DNA of 64,000 bases from Litchfieldella xinjiangensis (GCF_000759345.1 NZ_JPZL01000001.1:434001-498000); one strand, 5' to 3'. Numbered from the stretch's first letter, positions 33,866 to 42,862 are shown. A program made the numbers and translations. Notes: a model not told the origin generated them from the sequence alone.

Positions 33866-34826
33866 CGCGGGGGCGGCCACGTCGGACGCGAACGATGTCG
33901 GCCATCACCGCCAGGGCGATCTCGGCGGGGGTCTTGCTTCCCAGCGCCAGGCCGATGGGCATCTGAATTTTCTTCAGGGCATCATCGTCCAGCCCGCCGG
34001 ACCGGCCCAGGCGCTCGGCACGCGCCTCGGAGGTCTGGCGAGACCCCATCACACCGATGTAGAACGCCTCGGTACGCACGGCTTCGATCATCGCCAGGTC
34101 GTCGATGCGTGGATCGTGGGTCAGTGCCACGACGGCGGTAGCGGCGTGGCAGGCCCCCGAGGCAATGAATAGCGAAGGGAGCACCGACTGCACTTCGACG
34201 CCGGGCAGGTCGAACCCGCGCCGAGCCTCGGCACGCGGATCGCAGACGATGACCTCAAAGCCAAGTCCCAGCGCGAACTCGGCACAGGCCCGCGACACTG
34301 GAGAGATCCCCGCTATGATCAATCGGGCGGCCGGACCGATGCGTATCCTGACCTTATCCCCACTCTCTATCCGCTCGACCCGTGGCCCCAAACCCTCGTC
34401 TTCACGCAGATAGACGCGCCCGGAATCCAGCGCGACATGGCGAACCAGGGGGCGCCGGCCCAACAAGGTGGCATGTAGAACTTCAAGGTGAGTCAAGGTA
34501 GCCGGTGTCGGTTCGAGACGCTCGATGAGCACGTCGAGACGACCGCCACACGGCAGTTCGACACCGCTATCGCCTCCCTCGCCATAGCGATGTGTGGTGA
34601 TGGGCGTATCGAACGCACCGTCACGCAACCGCGCCAGGAAATTCTCTTCGACACACCCCCCCGAAAGCGACCCCACATGCTGACCATCGCGACGCGCGAC
34701 CAACAGCGATCCCGGCTCGCGGGGTGACGAGCCGAAGGTTGCGAGTACCGTACATAACCACACAGGGTCACCGTCCCTGGCCCAGGCAAGGGCCTGCTCG
34801 ATGACCTGCACATCTAGATGCTGCAT
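33855..34826 (-). CDS. XdhC/CoxI-family Mo-hydroxylase maturation protein
   Basis: 323 aa, needed to insert sulfurated molybdenum cofactor into xanthine dehydrogenase- or CO dehydrogenase-type enzymes. N-terminal XdhC/CoxI domain (PREPGSLLVARRDGQHVGSL then SGGCVEENFLARL, with the conserved Cys). C-terminal Rossmann half: LIIAGISPVSRACAEFALGL, EVIVCDPRAEARRGFDLPG, FYIGVMGSRQTSEARAERL and KIQMPIGLALGSKTPAEIAL. Overlaps the mocA-like gene. No structural hydroxylase genes are in the window, so the client enzyme lies elsewhere. Confidence 0.88.
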   Translation of the reverse strand: MQHLDVQVIEQALAWARDGDPVWLCTVLATFGSSPREPGSLLVARRDGQHVGSLSGGCVEENFLARLRDGAFDTPITTHRYGEGGDSGVELPCGGRLDVLIERLEPTPATLTHLEVLHATLLGRRPLVRHVALDSGRVYLREDEGLGPRVERIESGDKVRIRIGPAARLIIAGISPVSRACAEFALGLGFEVIVCDPRAEARRGFDLPGVEVQSVLPSLFIASGACHAATAVVALTHDPRIDDLAMIEAVRTEAFYIGVMGSRQTSEARAERLGRSGGLDDDALKKIQMPIGLALGSKTPAEIALAVMADIVRVRRGRPRDAL

Positions 34827-34952
34827 GTCGAATTCATCCGTTCGTCCCTGACGGTATCCAGTGGCCATCACGATAGCAGGGTTTTACCTTGGACCTGCAT
34901 CCCGGCCCACCGGTTGCTAGTATTCAGCCCTCACCTTCATCAGGATTGCCTC

Positions 34953-36752
34953 ATGCGTTCACGCTCGAATCCCCGCGTCCTGTTTCGCCTGCTCGGGCTG
35001 TTAAAACCGTATCGCCTACGCCTGACACTAGCCGGAATCGCCTTGCTGATCGCCTCGGGCAGCGTCCTCCTCATGGGCCAGGGGCTGCGTCTGGTGATCG
35101 ATCAGGGCTTCATGGCCGAGAACGCCTCACGCCTGAACCAGGCGCTGCTCGGCGTGCTGGTCGTGGTCTCGATCCTGGCGGTCGCCTCGGCGGGACGCTA
35201 TTACCTGATCACCTGGATCGGCGAGCGCCTGGCGGCCGATCTTCGCCGCCAGGTCTTCGATCACATACTGACCCTCGAACCCGACTTCTTCGAGCGCGAC
35301 TCGCTGGCCTTGAAAGGCGCCGGCGAGATCCAGTCCCGCCTGACGGCGGATACCGGCATCATTCAGACCCTGTTCGGCTCCTCGCTTTCGGTGGCGCTGC
35401 GCAACGCCCTGATGCTGATCGGCGCCATCGTGCTCATGGTGTTGACCCAGCCGTGGTTATCGGCGCTGGTTCTCCTGGGCATTCCCGCTACTGTGCTGCC
35501 GATACTCTGGTACGGCCGTCGCGTCAGGCGGCTGTCACGGGACAGTCAGGACCGCATCGCCGAACTCGGCCGCTACGCCGGCGAAGCCATGACCGGTATA
35601 CGCACCGTCCAGGCCTTCGGTCACGAGGACACCGATCGCCAGGCGTATGGCCAACGCGTCGAGTCGGCCTTCGACGCCGCCGTGGAACGCACCCAGCAAC
35701 GTGCCTGGCTGACGGGAATTGCCATGCTGGTGGTGTTCAGTGCCGTGGGTGTGATGCTCTGGCAAGGGGGCCATGAGGTCCTTGCCGGACGCATGAGCGC
35801 CGGTGAACTCTCGGCCTTCGTGTTTTACGCCGTGCTGGCTGCGGGTGCCGTCGCCTCCCTGGCTGAAGTGGCCGGCGACGTGCAGCGGGCAGCGGGGGCG
35901 GCGGAACGCCTGCTGGAGCTGCTCGATGCCGAGCCGCATATCCAGCCGCCGGACCACCCCCGCCCCTTGCCTCATCCGACACGCGGCGCCATCGCCTTCG
36001 AGCAGGTGAGTTTTGCCTACCCCAGCCGCCCCGAGAGCCCTGCCATTCAGGACCTGGACATCAGCATCGCCCCGGGCGAGCGCGTGGCGCTGGTCGGGCC
36101 GTCGGGCGCGGGCAAGAGCACCTTGCTGCAATTACTGCTGCGCTTCTACGATCCCGATAGCGGTCGAGTAACGCTGGATGGCATCGACCTGCGCGAGCTG
36201 GACCCCCAGGTGCTGCGCCGTGAGATTGGCCTGGTGTCACAGGAGCCGGTGCTGTTCACCGGCAGCGTGGCCGACAACCTACGTTACGGCGATCCCTCCG
36301 CCAGCCTTGGCGCCTTGGAGAAAGCCGCCCGCGACGCCAACGCCCTGGATTTCATCGAGGCCCTGCCTCACGGGTTCAACACCTCGCTGGGCCCCGGAGG
36401 AATTCAGCTTTCAGGCGGACAACGCCAACGCCTGGCGATTGCCCGTGCCCTGCTGCGTAACCCCCGTGTCTTGCTACTCGACGAGGCGACCAGTGCGCTC
36501 GATGCAGAGAGCGAGCGCATCGTCCAGATCGCCCTCGATCGTTTGATGCGAAACCGCACCAGCCTGGTCGTTGCCCATCGGCTGGCCACCGTCATCGCGG
36601 CCGATCGATTGCTGGTGTTCGACCAGGGTCGTGTCGTGGCTGCGGGTACCCACCGTGAACTTCTGGACACCAGCCCCTTGTATCGGCATCTGGCCGCCTT
36701 GCAGTTTGCCCATGGTGACGTCGACGCGCTGGCTGATGACAGCAACATGTAA
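34953..36752 (+). CDS. ABC exporter, MsbA/LmrA-like (permease-ATPase half transporter)
   Basis: 599 aa. Six membrane helices at about 20-310, then a nucleotide-binding domain from about 345: Walker A LVGPSGAGKSTLLQLLLRFY, signature IQLSGGQRQRLAIARALLRN, Walker B VLLLDEATSALD and the switch HR in VVAHRLATVI. It functions as a homodimer exporting lipids, drugs or peptides. The ATG at 34953 follows AGGATTG and starts MRSRSNPRVLFRLLGLLKPY; the open frame upstream is not homologous. Divergent from xdhC. Confidence 0.9.
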   Translation: MRSRSNPRVLFRLLGLLKPYRLRLTLAGIALLIASGSVLLMGQGLRLVIDQGFMAENASRLNQALLGVLVVVSILAVASAGRYYLITWIGERLAADLRRQVFDHILTLEPDFFERDSLALKGAGEIQSRLTADTGIIQTLFGSSLSVALRNALMLIGAIVLMVLTQPWLSALVLLGIPATVLPILWYGRRVRRLSRDSQDRIAELGRYAGEAMTGIRTVQAFGHEDTDRQAYGQRVESAFDAAVERTQQRAWLTGIAMLVVFSAVGVMLWQGGHEVLAGRMSAGELSAFVFYAVLAAGAVASLAEVAGDVQRAAGAAERLLELLDAEPHIQPPDHPRPLPHPTRGAIAFEQVSFAYPSRPESPAIQDLDISIAPGERVALVGPSGAGKSTLLQLLLRFYDPDSGRVTLDGIDLRELDPQVLRREIGLVSQEPVLFTGSVADNLRYGDPSASLGALEKAARDANALDFIEALPHGFNTSLGPGGIQLSGGQRQRLAIARALLRNPRVLLLDEATSALDAESERIVQIALDRLMRNRTSLVVAHRLATVIAADRLLVFDQGRVVAAGTHRELLDTSPLYRHLAALQFAHGDVDALADDSNM

Positions 36753-36825
36753 TAAATTGTTAATTTAAGTTTGCTGCCCCCTCGCCGATAGCCTTTATGA
36801 AGACTTCGCTGGCACCAACGAGCCG

Positions 36826-37617
36826 ATGCCCATGCCTATTTCGTTGATCGTGGCACTTATTGCTACCGTCTTGGTCTCTGCGGTGGCCGGTGTCGTGGTC
36901 CATTTGCGCTACCGGCGTCCCCTTCATGCGCTCCTGGCGGGAATCGAATCAGGGTATGGCGAATTGCCCGGTGCCCCTGGCGCCGCTCCCGTGGTCGCTC
37001 GCCTGGCCAACAAGGTGCAGGCGCTCAGGGACAGCAATTATCGTCTGCATCAGCAGACCATCAAGGACCCGCTGACCGGGTTGGGAAATCGGCGTCTGCT
37101 CGAGCAACGTCTCGAGATCGCCCTGCCGATGAGCCGCCGATGGATGCATGCCGTATCGGCGTTGATGATCGATGTCGATCACTTCAAGGATTACAACGAC
37201 CTCTACGGGCACCAGGCCGGCGACGATTGCCTGCGCGTGATCGCTAATGTACTCCGCGACACCTTTCGCCGCGATACGGATATCGTCGTTCGCCTGGGCG
37301 GCGAAGAGTTTCTTGTGGTACTGCTCGATGCCGGCGAGGATGACGCCACCCGCCTCGCCGAGGCCATGCGTGGCATGCTGCAAGCCGCGGGGCTTCCGCA
37401 CCAGGGGTCGCTGGTGGCCGATGTCGTCACGGTCAGTATCGGGGTCTCCACCACGGCACCCGGCGAGCCGGTCAGCGTCGAGGACATGATCGCCACGGCC
37501 GATGCCGCGCTCTATGAATGCAAGGCCCATGGACGGAACTGTGTCATCAGCCGGCGTGTCGCCCTCGCCGCGCATGCCCACCCCCAGCCGCTGTCTTCGG
37601 CACCGGCACAATTGTGA
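36826..37617 (+). CDS. Diguanylate cyclase (GGDEF) with N-terminal membrane anchor
   Basis: 263 aa. One N-terminal membrane helix (SLIVALIATVLVSAVAGVVV, about 5-25), a short linker, and a GGDEF domain at about 75-235. Active-site motif GGEEF near 164, with the preceding TLTGLGNRR-type DPLTGLGNRRLLE near 81. An inhibitory RDTD (RxxD) I-site lies exactly five residues before GGEEF, so product feedback by c-di-GMP is expected. No sensor domain besides the helix. Two in-frame ATGs two codons apart at the start. Stand-alone gene with an AT-rich promoter region. Confidence 0.9.
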   Translation: MPMPISLIVALIATVLVSAVAGVVVHLRYRRPLHALLAGIESGYGELPGAPGAAPVVARLANKVQALRDSNYRLHQQTIKDPLTGLGNRRLLEQRLEIALPMSRRWMHAVSALMIDVDHFKDYNDLYGHQAGDDCLRVIANVLRDTFRRDTDIVVRLGGEEFLVVLLDAGEDDATRLAEAMRGMLQAAGLPHQGSLVADVVTVSIGVSTTAPGEPVSVEDMIATADAALYECKAHGRNCVISRRVALAAHAHPQPLSSAPAQL

Positions 37618-37676
37618 TCACCGGAGGCCTTACGTACACTCGTTTGAATTAATGACGATGTACGAGAGGCAAACCA

Positions 37677-38531
37677 ATGGCCTTCCAAGGCACTTCCAGC
37701 TATGTCGCAACGGATGCGTTACGTCAGGCGGTCAATGCCGCCGTCACCCTCGAGCGCCCACTGCTCATCAAGGGCGAACCCGGCACAGGCAAGACGCTGC
37801 TGGCCGAGGAGTTGGCCAGTTCGCTCGGCACGCGGCTGATCACCTGGCATGTCAAGTCGACCACCAAGGCCGCCCAAGGGCTTTATGAATACGACGCCGT
37901 GAGCCGCTTGCGCGATTCGCAGTTGGGTATCGAGGGGGTCGGCGACGTCGCCAACTACATTCGCCCCGGCAAGCTGTGGGAAGCCTTCGAGGCCGATGAG
38001 CGCGTCGTGCTGCTGATCGACGAAATCGACAAGGCCGACATCGAATTTCCCAACGACCTGCTCCAGGAGCTGGATCGGATGGAATTCTATGTCTACGAGA
38101 CCGATCGTACCGTTCGTGCCCGTCATCGCCCGATCATCGTCATCACCTCCAATAACGAAAAGGAGCTCCCCGACGCCTTCCTGCGCCGCTGCTTTTTCCA
38201 TTACATCGACTTTCCCGATCGCGAGACGATGGGGCGTATCGTCGACGTGCACTTCCCCGATATCGAAGCACGGCTGGTCCAGCAGGCCTTGGAAGTCTTC
38301 TTCGATCTAAGGCAAGCGCCGGGTTTGAAGAAAAAGCCCTCGACCTCGGAGCTGGTCGATTGGCTGAAACTGCTGATGGCCGATGACCTGGCGCGCGAGG
38401 CCCTGTACAGCCGCGACCCGGCCGATGCCCTGCCGCCCCTTGCCGGCGCGCTGGTAAAGAACGAACAGGATACCCATCTGCTCGAGCGGCTGGCGTTCAT
38501 GCTGCGTCGCCAAGGCAATACGAGACGCTGA
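37677..38531 (+). CDS. MoxR-family AAA+ ATPase (CoxD-like)
   Basis: 284 aa chaperone-type ATPase. Walker A LLIKGEPGTGKTLLAEELAS near 27, Walker B RVVLLIDEIDKADIEFPNDLL near 105, sensor 1 PIIVITSNNEKELPDAFLRRC near 150. It acts with the VWA protein encoded 4 bp downstream; such pairs load metals or remodel enzymes (CoxD/CoxE in the CO dehydrogenase maturation system). The two genes form an operon. The client is unknown, possibly a Mo hydroxylase given the nearby xdhC and mocA. Confidence 0.9.
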   Translation: MAFQGTSSYVATDALRQAVNAAVTLERPLLIKGEPGTGKTLLAEELASSLGTRLITWHVKSTTKAAQGLYEYDAVSRLRDSQLGIEGVGDVANYIRPGKLWEAFEADERVVLLIDEIDKADIEFPNDLLQELDRMEFYVYETDRTVRARHRPIIVITSNNEKELPDAFLRRCFFHYIDFPDRETMGRIVDVHFPDIEARLVQQALEVFFDLRQAPGLKKKPSTSELVDWLKLLMADDLAREALYSRDPADALPPLAGALVKNEQDTHLLERLAFMLRRQGNTRR

Positions 38532-38535
38532 CGCC

Positions 38536-39714
38536 ATGTTCCTGGGCCTGTTCGACACATTGAAACGCCACGGCGTACCGGTATCGCTTCGCGAACTGCT
38601 CGATCTGCATGCCGCCGTCGAGCGTGGCGTGGTGTTCGCCGATCTCGAAGGTTTCTACCAGGTCGCGCGCGCCATCCTGGTCAAGGATGAACGCCACTAT
38701 GACCGCTTCGATCGCGCCTTCTCGGCGTGGTTCGAAGGCATCGAAGCGCTGGATGCGGCTATCGAGGCGTTGATTCCCGAGGACTGGCTGCGCCGGGAAT
38801 TCGAAAAATCGCTGAGCGAAGAAGAGAAAGCCCAGATCGAGTCGCTGGGTGGCCTCGAGAAGCTGATCGAAACCTTCAAGCAACGCCTGGACGAACAGAA
38901 AGAACGCCATGCCGGCGGTAACAAGTGGATCGGTACCGGCGGTACCAGCCCCTTCGGCGCCTACGGCTACAATCCCGAGGGGATTCGTATCGGCCAGGAT
39001 GGCTCTCGCCATCGGCGAGCGGTGAAGGTCTGGGATGAGCGCCGCTTCCGTGATTATGACGACGATCTTGAACTTGGCACTCGCAATATCAAGATGGCCT
39101 TGCGTCGATTGCGCAAGTTCGCCCGCCAGGGCGCTGCGGAAGAGTTCGATATCGACGCCACCATCGATGCCACCGCCCGTGATGGTGGGATGCTGAATGT
39201 GCGCATGCGCCCCGAGCGTCACAATGCGGTGAAGGTCCTGCTCTTCCTGGATGCCGGGGGGTCGATGGATGATCACGTCCAGGTCTGCGAGGAGCTGTTC
39301 TCGGCGGCGCGAAGCGAGTTCAAGCATCTTGAGCACTTTTACTTTCATAACTGCCTGTATGAAGGCGTATGGAAGAACAACCGTCGCCGTCACGACGAGC
39401 GCATACCGACTCAAGAGGTGCTGCGCACCTATGGTAGCGATTACCAGGTCGTGGTGGTTGGCGACGCCGCCATGTCACCCTACGAGATCACCCATCCCGG
39501 CGGTAGCGTGGAACATTTCAACCAGGAAGCCGGCGGCGTCTGGCTCAAGCGCCTTGTAGATGCCTTTCCGCATCTGGTGTGGCTCAACCCGATGCCCGAA
39601 CAACGCTGGGACTACACCCATTCGACCCAACTGATCCGCGACCTGATCGAAGATCGCATGTACCCGATGACCCTCGCCGGGCTGGAAGCGGCAATGCGCG
39701 AATTGGCGCGCTGA
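38536..39714 (+). CDS. VWA-domain protein, CoxE-like partner of the MoxR ATPase
   Basis: 392 aa. The N-terminal 190 residues are helical and charged (FRDYDDDLELGTRNIKMALR), followed by a von Willebrand A domain. The metal-site loop is VLLFLDAGGSMDDH with Asp239, a variant of the usual DxSxS with Gly at the middle position, as in CoxE-type proteins. Then come EHFYFHNCLYEGVWKNNRRR and VVVVGDAAMSPYEI. Four bases after the MoxR-like gene, clearly cotranscribed. Partner in ATP-driven enzyme maturation. Confidence 0.88.
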   Translation: MFLGLFDTLKRHGVPVSLRELLDLHAAVERGVVFADLEGFYQVARAILVKDERHYDRFDRAFSAWFEGIEALDAAIEALIPEDWLRREFEKSLSEEEKAQIESLGGLEKLIETFKQRLDEQKERHAGGNKWIGTGGTSPFGAYGYNPEGIRIGQDGSRHRRAVKVWDERRFRDYDDDLELGTRNIKMALRRLRKFARQGAAEEFDIDATIDATARDGGMLNVRMRPERHNAVKVLLFLDAGGSMDDHVQVCEELFSAARSEFKHLEHFYFHNCLYEGVWKNNRRRHDERIPTQEVLRTYGSDYQVVVVGDAAMSPYEITHPGGSVEHFNQEAGGVWLKRLVDAFPHLVWLNPMPEQRWDYTHSTQLIRDLIEDRMYPMTLAGLEAAMRELAR

Positions 39715-39765
39715 TCGGCTGAGTCTTCCAGCGGCGTCTTGTCCAAGCCTGTCATGCCCACTATA

Positions 39766-39781
39766 CTGTTTATTTATACAG
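39766..39781. promoter_or_regulatory. LexA (SOS) box
   Basis: CTGT-TTATTTAT-ACAG, an exact match to the gammaproteobacterial LexA operator CTGT-N8-ACAG with AT-rich centre and the flanks TA..TA, 113 bp before the SatD-like gene. The preceding gene ends 52 bp upstream, so the site can only serve the downstream operon or an unannotated transcript. Confidence 0.75.
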
Positions 39782-39814
39782 TACCCGTAACCAACTAGCG
39801 GATAACCACGTATT

Positions 39815-39832
39815 CGCAATAGCCCTATTGCG
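39815..39832. promoter_or_regulatory. Perfect short inverted repeat upstream of the SatD-like gene
   Basis: CGCAATAG-CC-CTATTGCG, 8-bp arms with a 2-bp centre, between the LexA box and the start of the HTH-containing SatD-like protein. Typical operator size and symmetry; autoregulation by the downstream product is one possibility. Confidence 0.5.
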
Positions 39833-39893
39833 CTATTATCATGAAAAATAACCTTTGAAGGCTATCGTTCCGACAGCCTCAGGCAGGTAAGTC

Positions 39894-40532
39894 ATGCAGC
39901 GAATCGCCGTACTCACCGGCGACCTTGTCGACTCACGCAAGGCCAGCGATCCGAAGCGACTCTTTGAGGTACTCGATACCGCGCTCGATGCGGTCGCCGA
40001 TCGTTTCGGTGGCCGCGGCGAACGCTATCGGGGCGACGGTTTTCAACTCGCCCTGCCCCAGGCAGGGCACGCGATGCAGGCCGCTATTCTGTTGCGGGCG
40101 GCACTGATTCGGCACTCCGAAGCCGATCAGCGCTGGGATGCACGCATCGCCGTGGCGGTGGGAGACGACGACTGGCAGCATGACGCGCCGATCGCGGAAG
40201 CGACCGGCAAGCCATTCGTACATTCGGGCCGTCAGCTGGATGCCCTCGATTCACGACAGGCACAGCTGGCCATTGAGTTGGTCGATGAAGCCGACGACAG
40301 AGGCTTGAATCTACTGACCCGTTTCGCCGATGAGCTGGTGGCCGGCTGGTCTCATTATTCGGCAGAAGTCGTCTATTGCACGTTATGGCATGCCGAGTCG
40401 CAGCACGCCCTGGCCGAACGGCTCGGCATCAGCCAGCCTAGTGTTCACAAGCGCCTGCGCTCGGCCCGTTGGCCGCTGCTTTCCGATTATCTCGATTACG
40501 TGCAGCACCGCATCGAGGCCCCCCATGAATGA
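39894..40532 (+). CDS. SatD-like protein with cyclase-like N-terminus and C-terminal HTH
   Basis: 212 aa, unknown role. The N-terminus resembles nucleotidyl-cyclase or SatD folds: AVLTGDLVDSRKASDPKRLF near 5 and RGERYRGDGFQLALPQAGHA near 43, with Asp residues where cyclases bind metal. The C-terminal 70 residues contain a helix-turn-helix (HALAERLGISQPSVHKRLRS, about 170-190). I relate it to the SatD family of acid-tolerance-type operons, from family knowledge. It overlaps the DUF3307 gene by 8 bp. A LexA box and an inverted repeat lie upstream, so DNA damage control is likely. Confidence 0.7.
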   Translation: MQRIAVLTGDLVDSRKASDPKRLFEVLDTALDAVADRFGGRGERYRGDGFQLALPQAGHAMQAAILLRAALIRHSEADQRWDARIAVAVGDDDWQHDAPIAEATGKPFVHSGRQLDALDSRQAQLAIELVDEADDRGLNLLTRFADELVAGWSHYSAEVVYCTLWHAESQHALAERLGISQPSVHKRLRSARWPLLSDYLDYVQHRIEAPHE

Positions 40533-41265
40533 TCTTTCGCTATTGCTCGGCTTGCTGCTGGTTCACTTGATCGGCGATTTCCTGCTCCAGCCGGTGCGCT
40601 GGGTCGAGGCGCGATACCGACAGAAGGCACGGGCCGGCGCCCTTTATCTGCATGCCGGCATACACGGCGTCCTGGCCCTGGCCGTATTGCTGCTGGCCGA
40701 CCCTGACAGACCGCTGCAAGCCACACTGCTTGCAATCGCCATTGCGGCGAGCCATGCCATGATCGACTTGGGCAAATCCTATCTTCCCAGCCAGCAGTTG
40801 CGCTGGTTCCTGCTCGACCAGGCACTGCATGCCCTGGTGATACTGGGCGTATGGCTTGCCTGGCAAGGCAGCTGGGGGGCACTGGCCCAGTTTTCACACT
40901 GGCTGTTTACACCCCCCGTGCTTGCCGTCGTCATGGCCTACTTGCTGGTCACTCGCCCCCTGTCGATCGTGATGGCCCTCGCCATGCAGCGCTGGAGCCA
41001 GGAAATCGACAATCCCGGTACGTTGATTGCTGCCGGTGCGCGAATCGGCATGGCCGAGCGGGTCCTGGTACTGACCCTGGTGCTGCTTGACCAACTGACC
41101 GCCATCGGTTTCCTGTTGGCAGCCAAATCGGTGCTGCGCTTTGGCGAGCTGCGTGGCAGTCAGGATCGCAAGCTCACCGAGTACGTGCTCATGGGCACCC
41201 TGCTGAGTGTGTCGATTGCCATGGTACTGGGGTTACTGGTACGCCTGGTGGCGGTAGCGCCTTAA
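40525..41265 (+). CDS. DUF3307 membrane protein
   Basis: 246 aa with about seven hydrophobic helices. Family signature LLVHLIGDFLLQPVRWVEAR near 10 and AGIHGVLALAVLLL near 42, then ASHAMIDLGKSYLPSQQLRW and LDQALHALVILGVWL. The His/Asp pairs in membrane positions (LIGDFLLQP, ASHAMID, DQALHAL) look like a metal or substrate site but no function is known. It starts inside the end of the SatD-like gene, so the two are translationally coupled. Such pairs recur in other bacteria to my recollection. Confidence 0.8.
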   Translation: MNDLSLLLGLLLVHLIGDFLLQPVRWVEARYRQKARAGALYLHAGIHGVLALAVLLLADPDRPLQATLLAIAIAASHAMIDLGKSYLPSQQLRWFLLDQALHALVILGVWLAWQGSWGALAQFSHWLFTPPVLAVVMAYLLVTRPLSIVMALAMQRWSQEIDNPGTLIAAGARIGMAERVLVLTLVLLDQLTAIGFLLAAKSVLRFGELRGSQDRKLTEYVLMGTLLSVSIAMVLGLLVRLVAVAP

Positions 41266-41363
41266 GGGATGGCACTAGCCTGAGTTGAGTGTCATCGAAA
41301 AAAGACTGTGTCGCTGCTAATGTGCCGTTCTTGCTCAGCCTGGCCAGCCTAGAGGAGGAATCG

Positions 41364-41960
41364 ATGCCAGACCTTCGTGTTTTCGCCTGCCAGGGGCAGC
41401 ACATCGCGCCCTACCTCGACGACCTGGCCCAATTACGCATCGAGGTATTCCGCGATTACCCCTATCTGTATGACGGCTCCTACGATTATGAGACCGATTA
41501 TCTCCGGCGCTATGCCGAATGCCCGCGCAGCCTGTTCGTTCTGGCAGTCCAGGGCGAGCAAGTCGTCGGGGCGGCGACTGGCATGCCCTTGGCGGATGAA
41601 GTCGAAGCGTTTCGGACCCCATTCGAACAAGCCGGTTACGCTATCGATTCAATCTTCTACTACGGCGAATCGGTACTGCAGCGCGATCAACGAGGCCAGG
41701 GTATCGGGAAGGCGTTCATGGCAGAGCGGGAGCGGCATGCGCGAGGCGAAGGCTTTGACACCGTGGCCTTCTGTGCCGTGCAGCGCCCCGATGACCACCC
41801 TCGTCGGCCTGTCGGGTACCAGCCTCTTGATGGCTTCTGGCATGCTCAGGGCTACCGTCGCGTTCCGGCGCTGCAAACCCGTTTTGCGTGGAAGGATCTA
41901 GACGATACCCATGAAACTTATAAGCCGATGATGTTCTGGCTCAAGGAGCTCAGCCAATGA
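41364..41960 (+). CDS. GNAT acetyltransferase, partner of a carbon-nitrogen hydrolase
   Basis: 198 aa. Core YYGESVLQRDQRGQGIGKAF near 95-114, the acetyl-CoA loop, and a C-terminal GFDTVAFCAVQRPDDHPRRP and GFWHAQGYRRVPALQTRFAW. Strong AGAGGAGGAA site before the ATG at 41364. Overlaps the next gene by ATGA (4 bp). A fused version of these two proteins is known in other bacteria, which suggests that acetylation and amide cleavage act on one substrate. Confidence 0.88.
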   Translation: MPDLRVFACQGQHIAPYLDDLAQLRIEVFRDYPYLYDGSYDYETDYLRRYAECPRSLFVLAVQGEQVVGAATGMPLADEVEAFRTPFEQAGYAIDSIFYYGESVLQRDQRGQGIGKAFMAERERHARGEGFDTVAFCAVQRPDDHPRRPVGYQPLDGFWHAQGYRRVPALQTRFAWKDLDDTHETYKPMMFWLKELSQ

Positions 41961-42862
41961 CCGACGCCTCTCGGGTGATCACCGTGGCGACAGCCCAGTA
42001 CCCCATCGATGCCTTCGCAAGCTTCGATGATTTCAAGGCCAAGGCTTCGCGCTGGGTACATGACGCCGTCGCTCGCGGCGCGCAATTGCTGGTGTTTCCC
42101 GAATACGGTGCCATCGAGCTGGCCTCCTTACTACCCGATGACATACAGGACGACCTGGAAGCGCAGCTCCACGCGATGCAGCCGCTACGCGAGCCGTTCG
42201 TCAAGGTATGGCGTGAGCTTGCCGAGACGCATGGCGTCACCCTGCTCGCGCCTTCTCTACCGTGGCAGGTCGAGGATGGACGCTTCGTCAATCGCGCCTG
42301 GCTGATGACGCCGAACGGAAGCGTCGACTATCAGGACAAGCAGATCATGACGCGCTTCGAGAATGACGAATGGGGAATCTCCTCGGGCGAAGGCCTGAAG
42401 ATCTTCGATACCCCGGTCGGCCGCCTCGGGGTGTTGATCTGCTACGACAGCGAGTTTCCCGAACTGGCTCGGGCGCTGGCGGAAGCCGATGTCGACCTGT
42501 TGCTGGTGCCCAGTTGCACGGATACCGAAGCCGGCTATTACCGGGTTCGCCATTCCTGCCAGGCCCGAGCCATCGAACAACAGATCGCGGTGGTTCACTC
42601 CCCCACGGTCGGCGAGGCCTTATGGTCGCCTGCCGTGGATATCAATGTCGGACATGCCGCTATCTATACCCCCTGCGACCATGGCCTGCCGGCCAATGGT
42701 GTGCTGTGCATGAGCCAGGACGCCACGCCCGGCTGGCAGGTCGCCCGCCTCGATCTCGATCAGATCCGGCGCTTGCGCAGCCATGGCCAGGTCAATAACT
42801 ATGCCGATTGGTCGCTCCAGCCCGCGCGGCTTAACCTGGCGATCGAACGTGTCACGTTCTAA
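41957..42862 (+). CDS. Carbon-nitrogen hydrolase (nitrilase superfamily)
   Basis: 301 aa amidase-like enzyme. The catalytic triad can be read as Glu in LLVFPEYGAIELAS near 45, Lys in VDYQDKQIMTRFENDEWGIS near 123 and Cys in LGVLICYDSEFPELARAL near 157. The flanking SCTDTEAGYYRVRHSCQARA is typical of the family. Substrate unknown, likely an amide or N-acyl product linked to the coupled acetyltransferase. Confidence 0.9.
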   Translation: MTDASRVITVATAQYPIDAFASFDDFKAKASRWVHDAVARGAQLLVFPEYGAIELASLLPDDIQDDLEAQLHAMQPLREPFVKVWRELAETHGVTLLAPSLPWQVEDGRFVNRAWLMTPNGSVDYQDKQIMTRFENDEWGISSGEGLKIFDTPVGRLGVLICYDSEFPELARALAEADVDLLLVPSCTDTEAGYYRVRHSCQARAIEQQIAVVHSPTVGEALWSPAVDINVGHAAIYTPCDHGLPANGVLCMSQDATPGWQVARLDLDQIRRLRSHGQVNNYADWSLQPARLNLAIERVTF

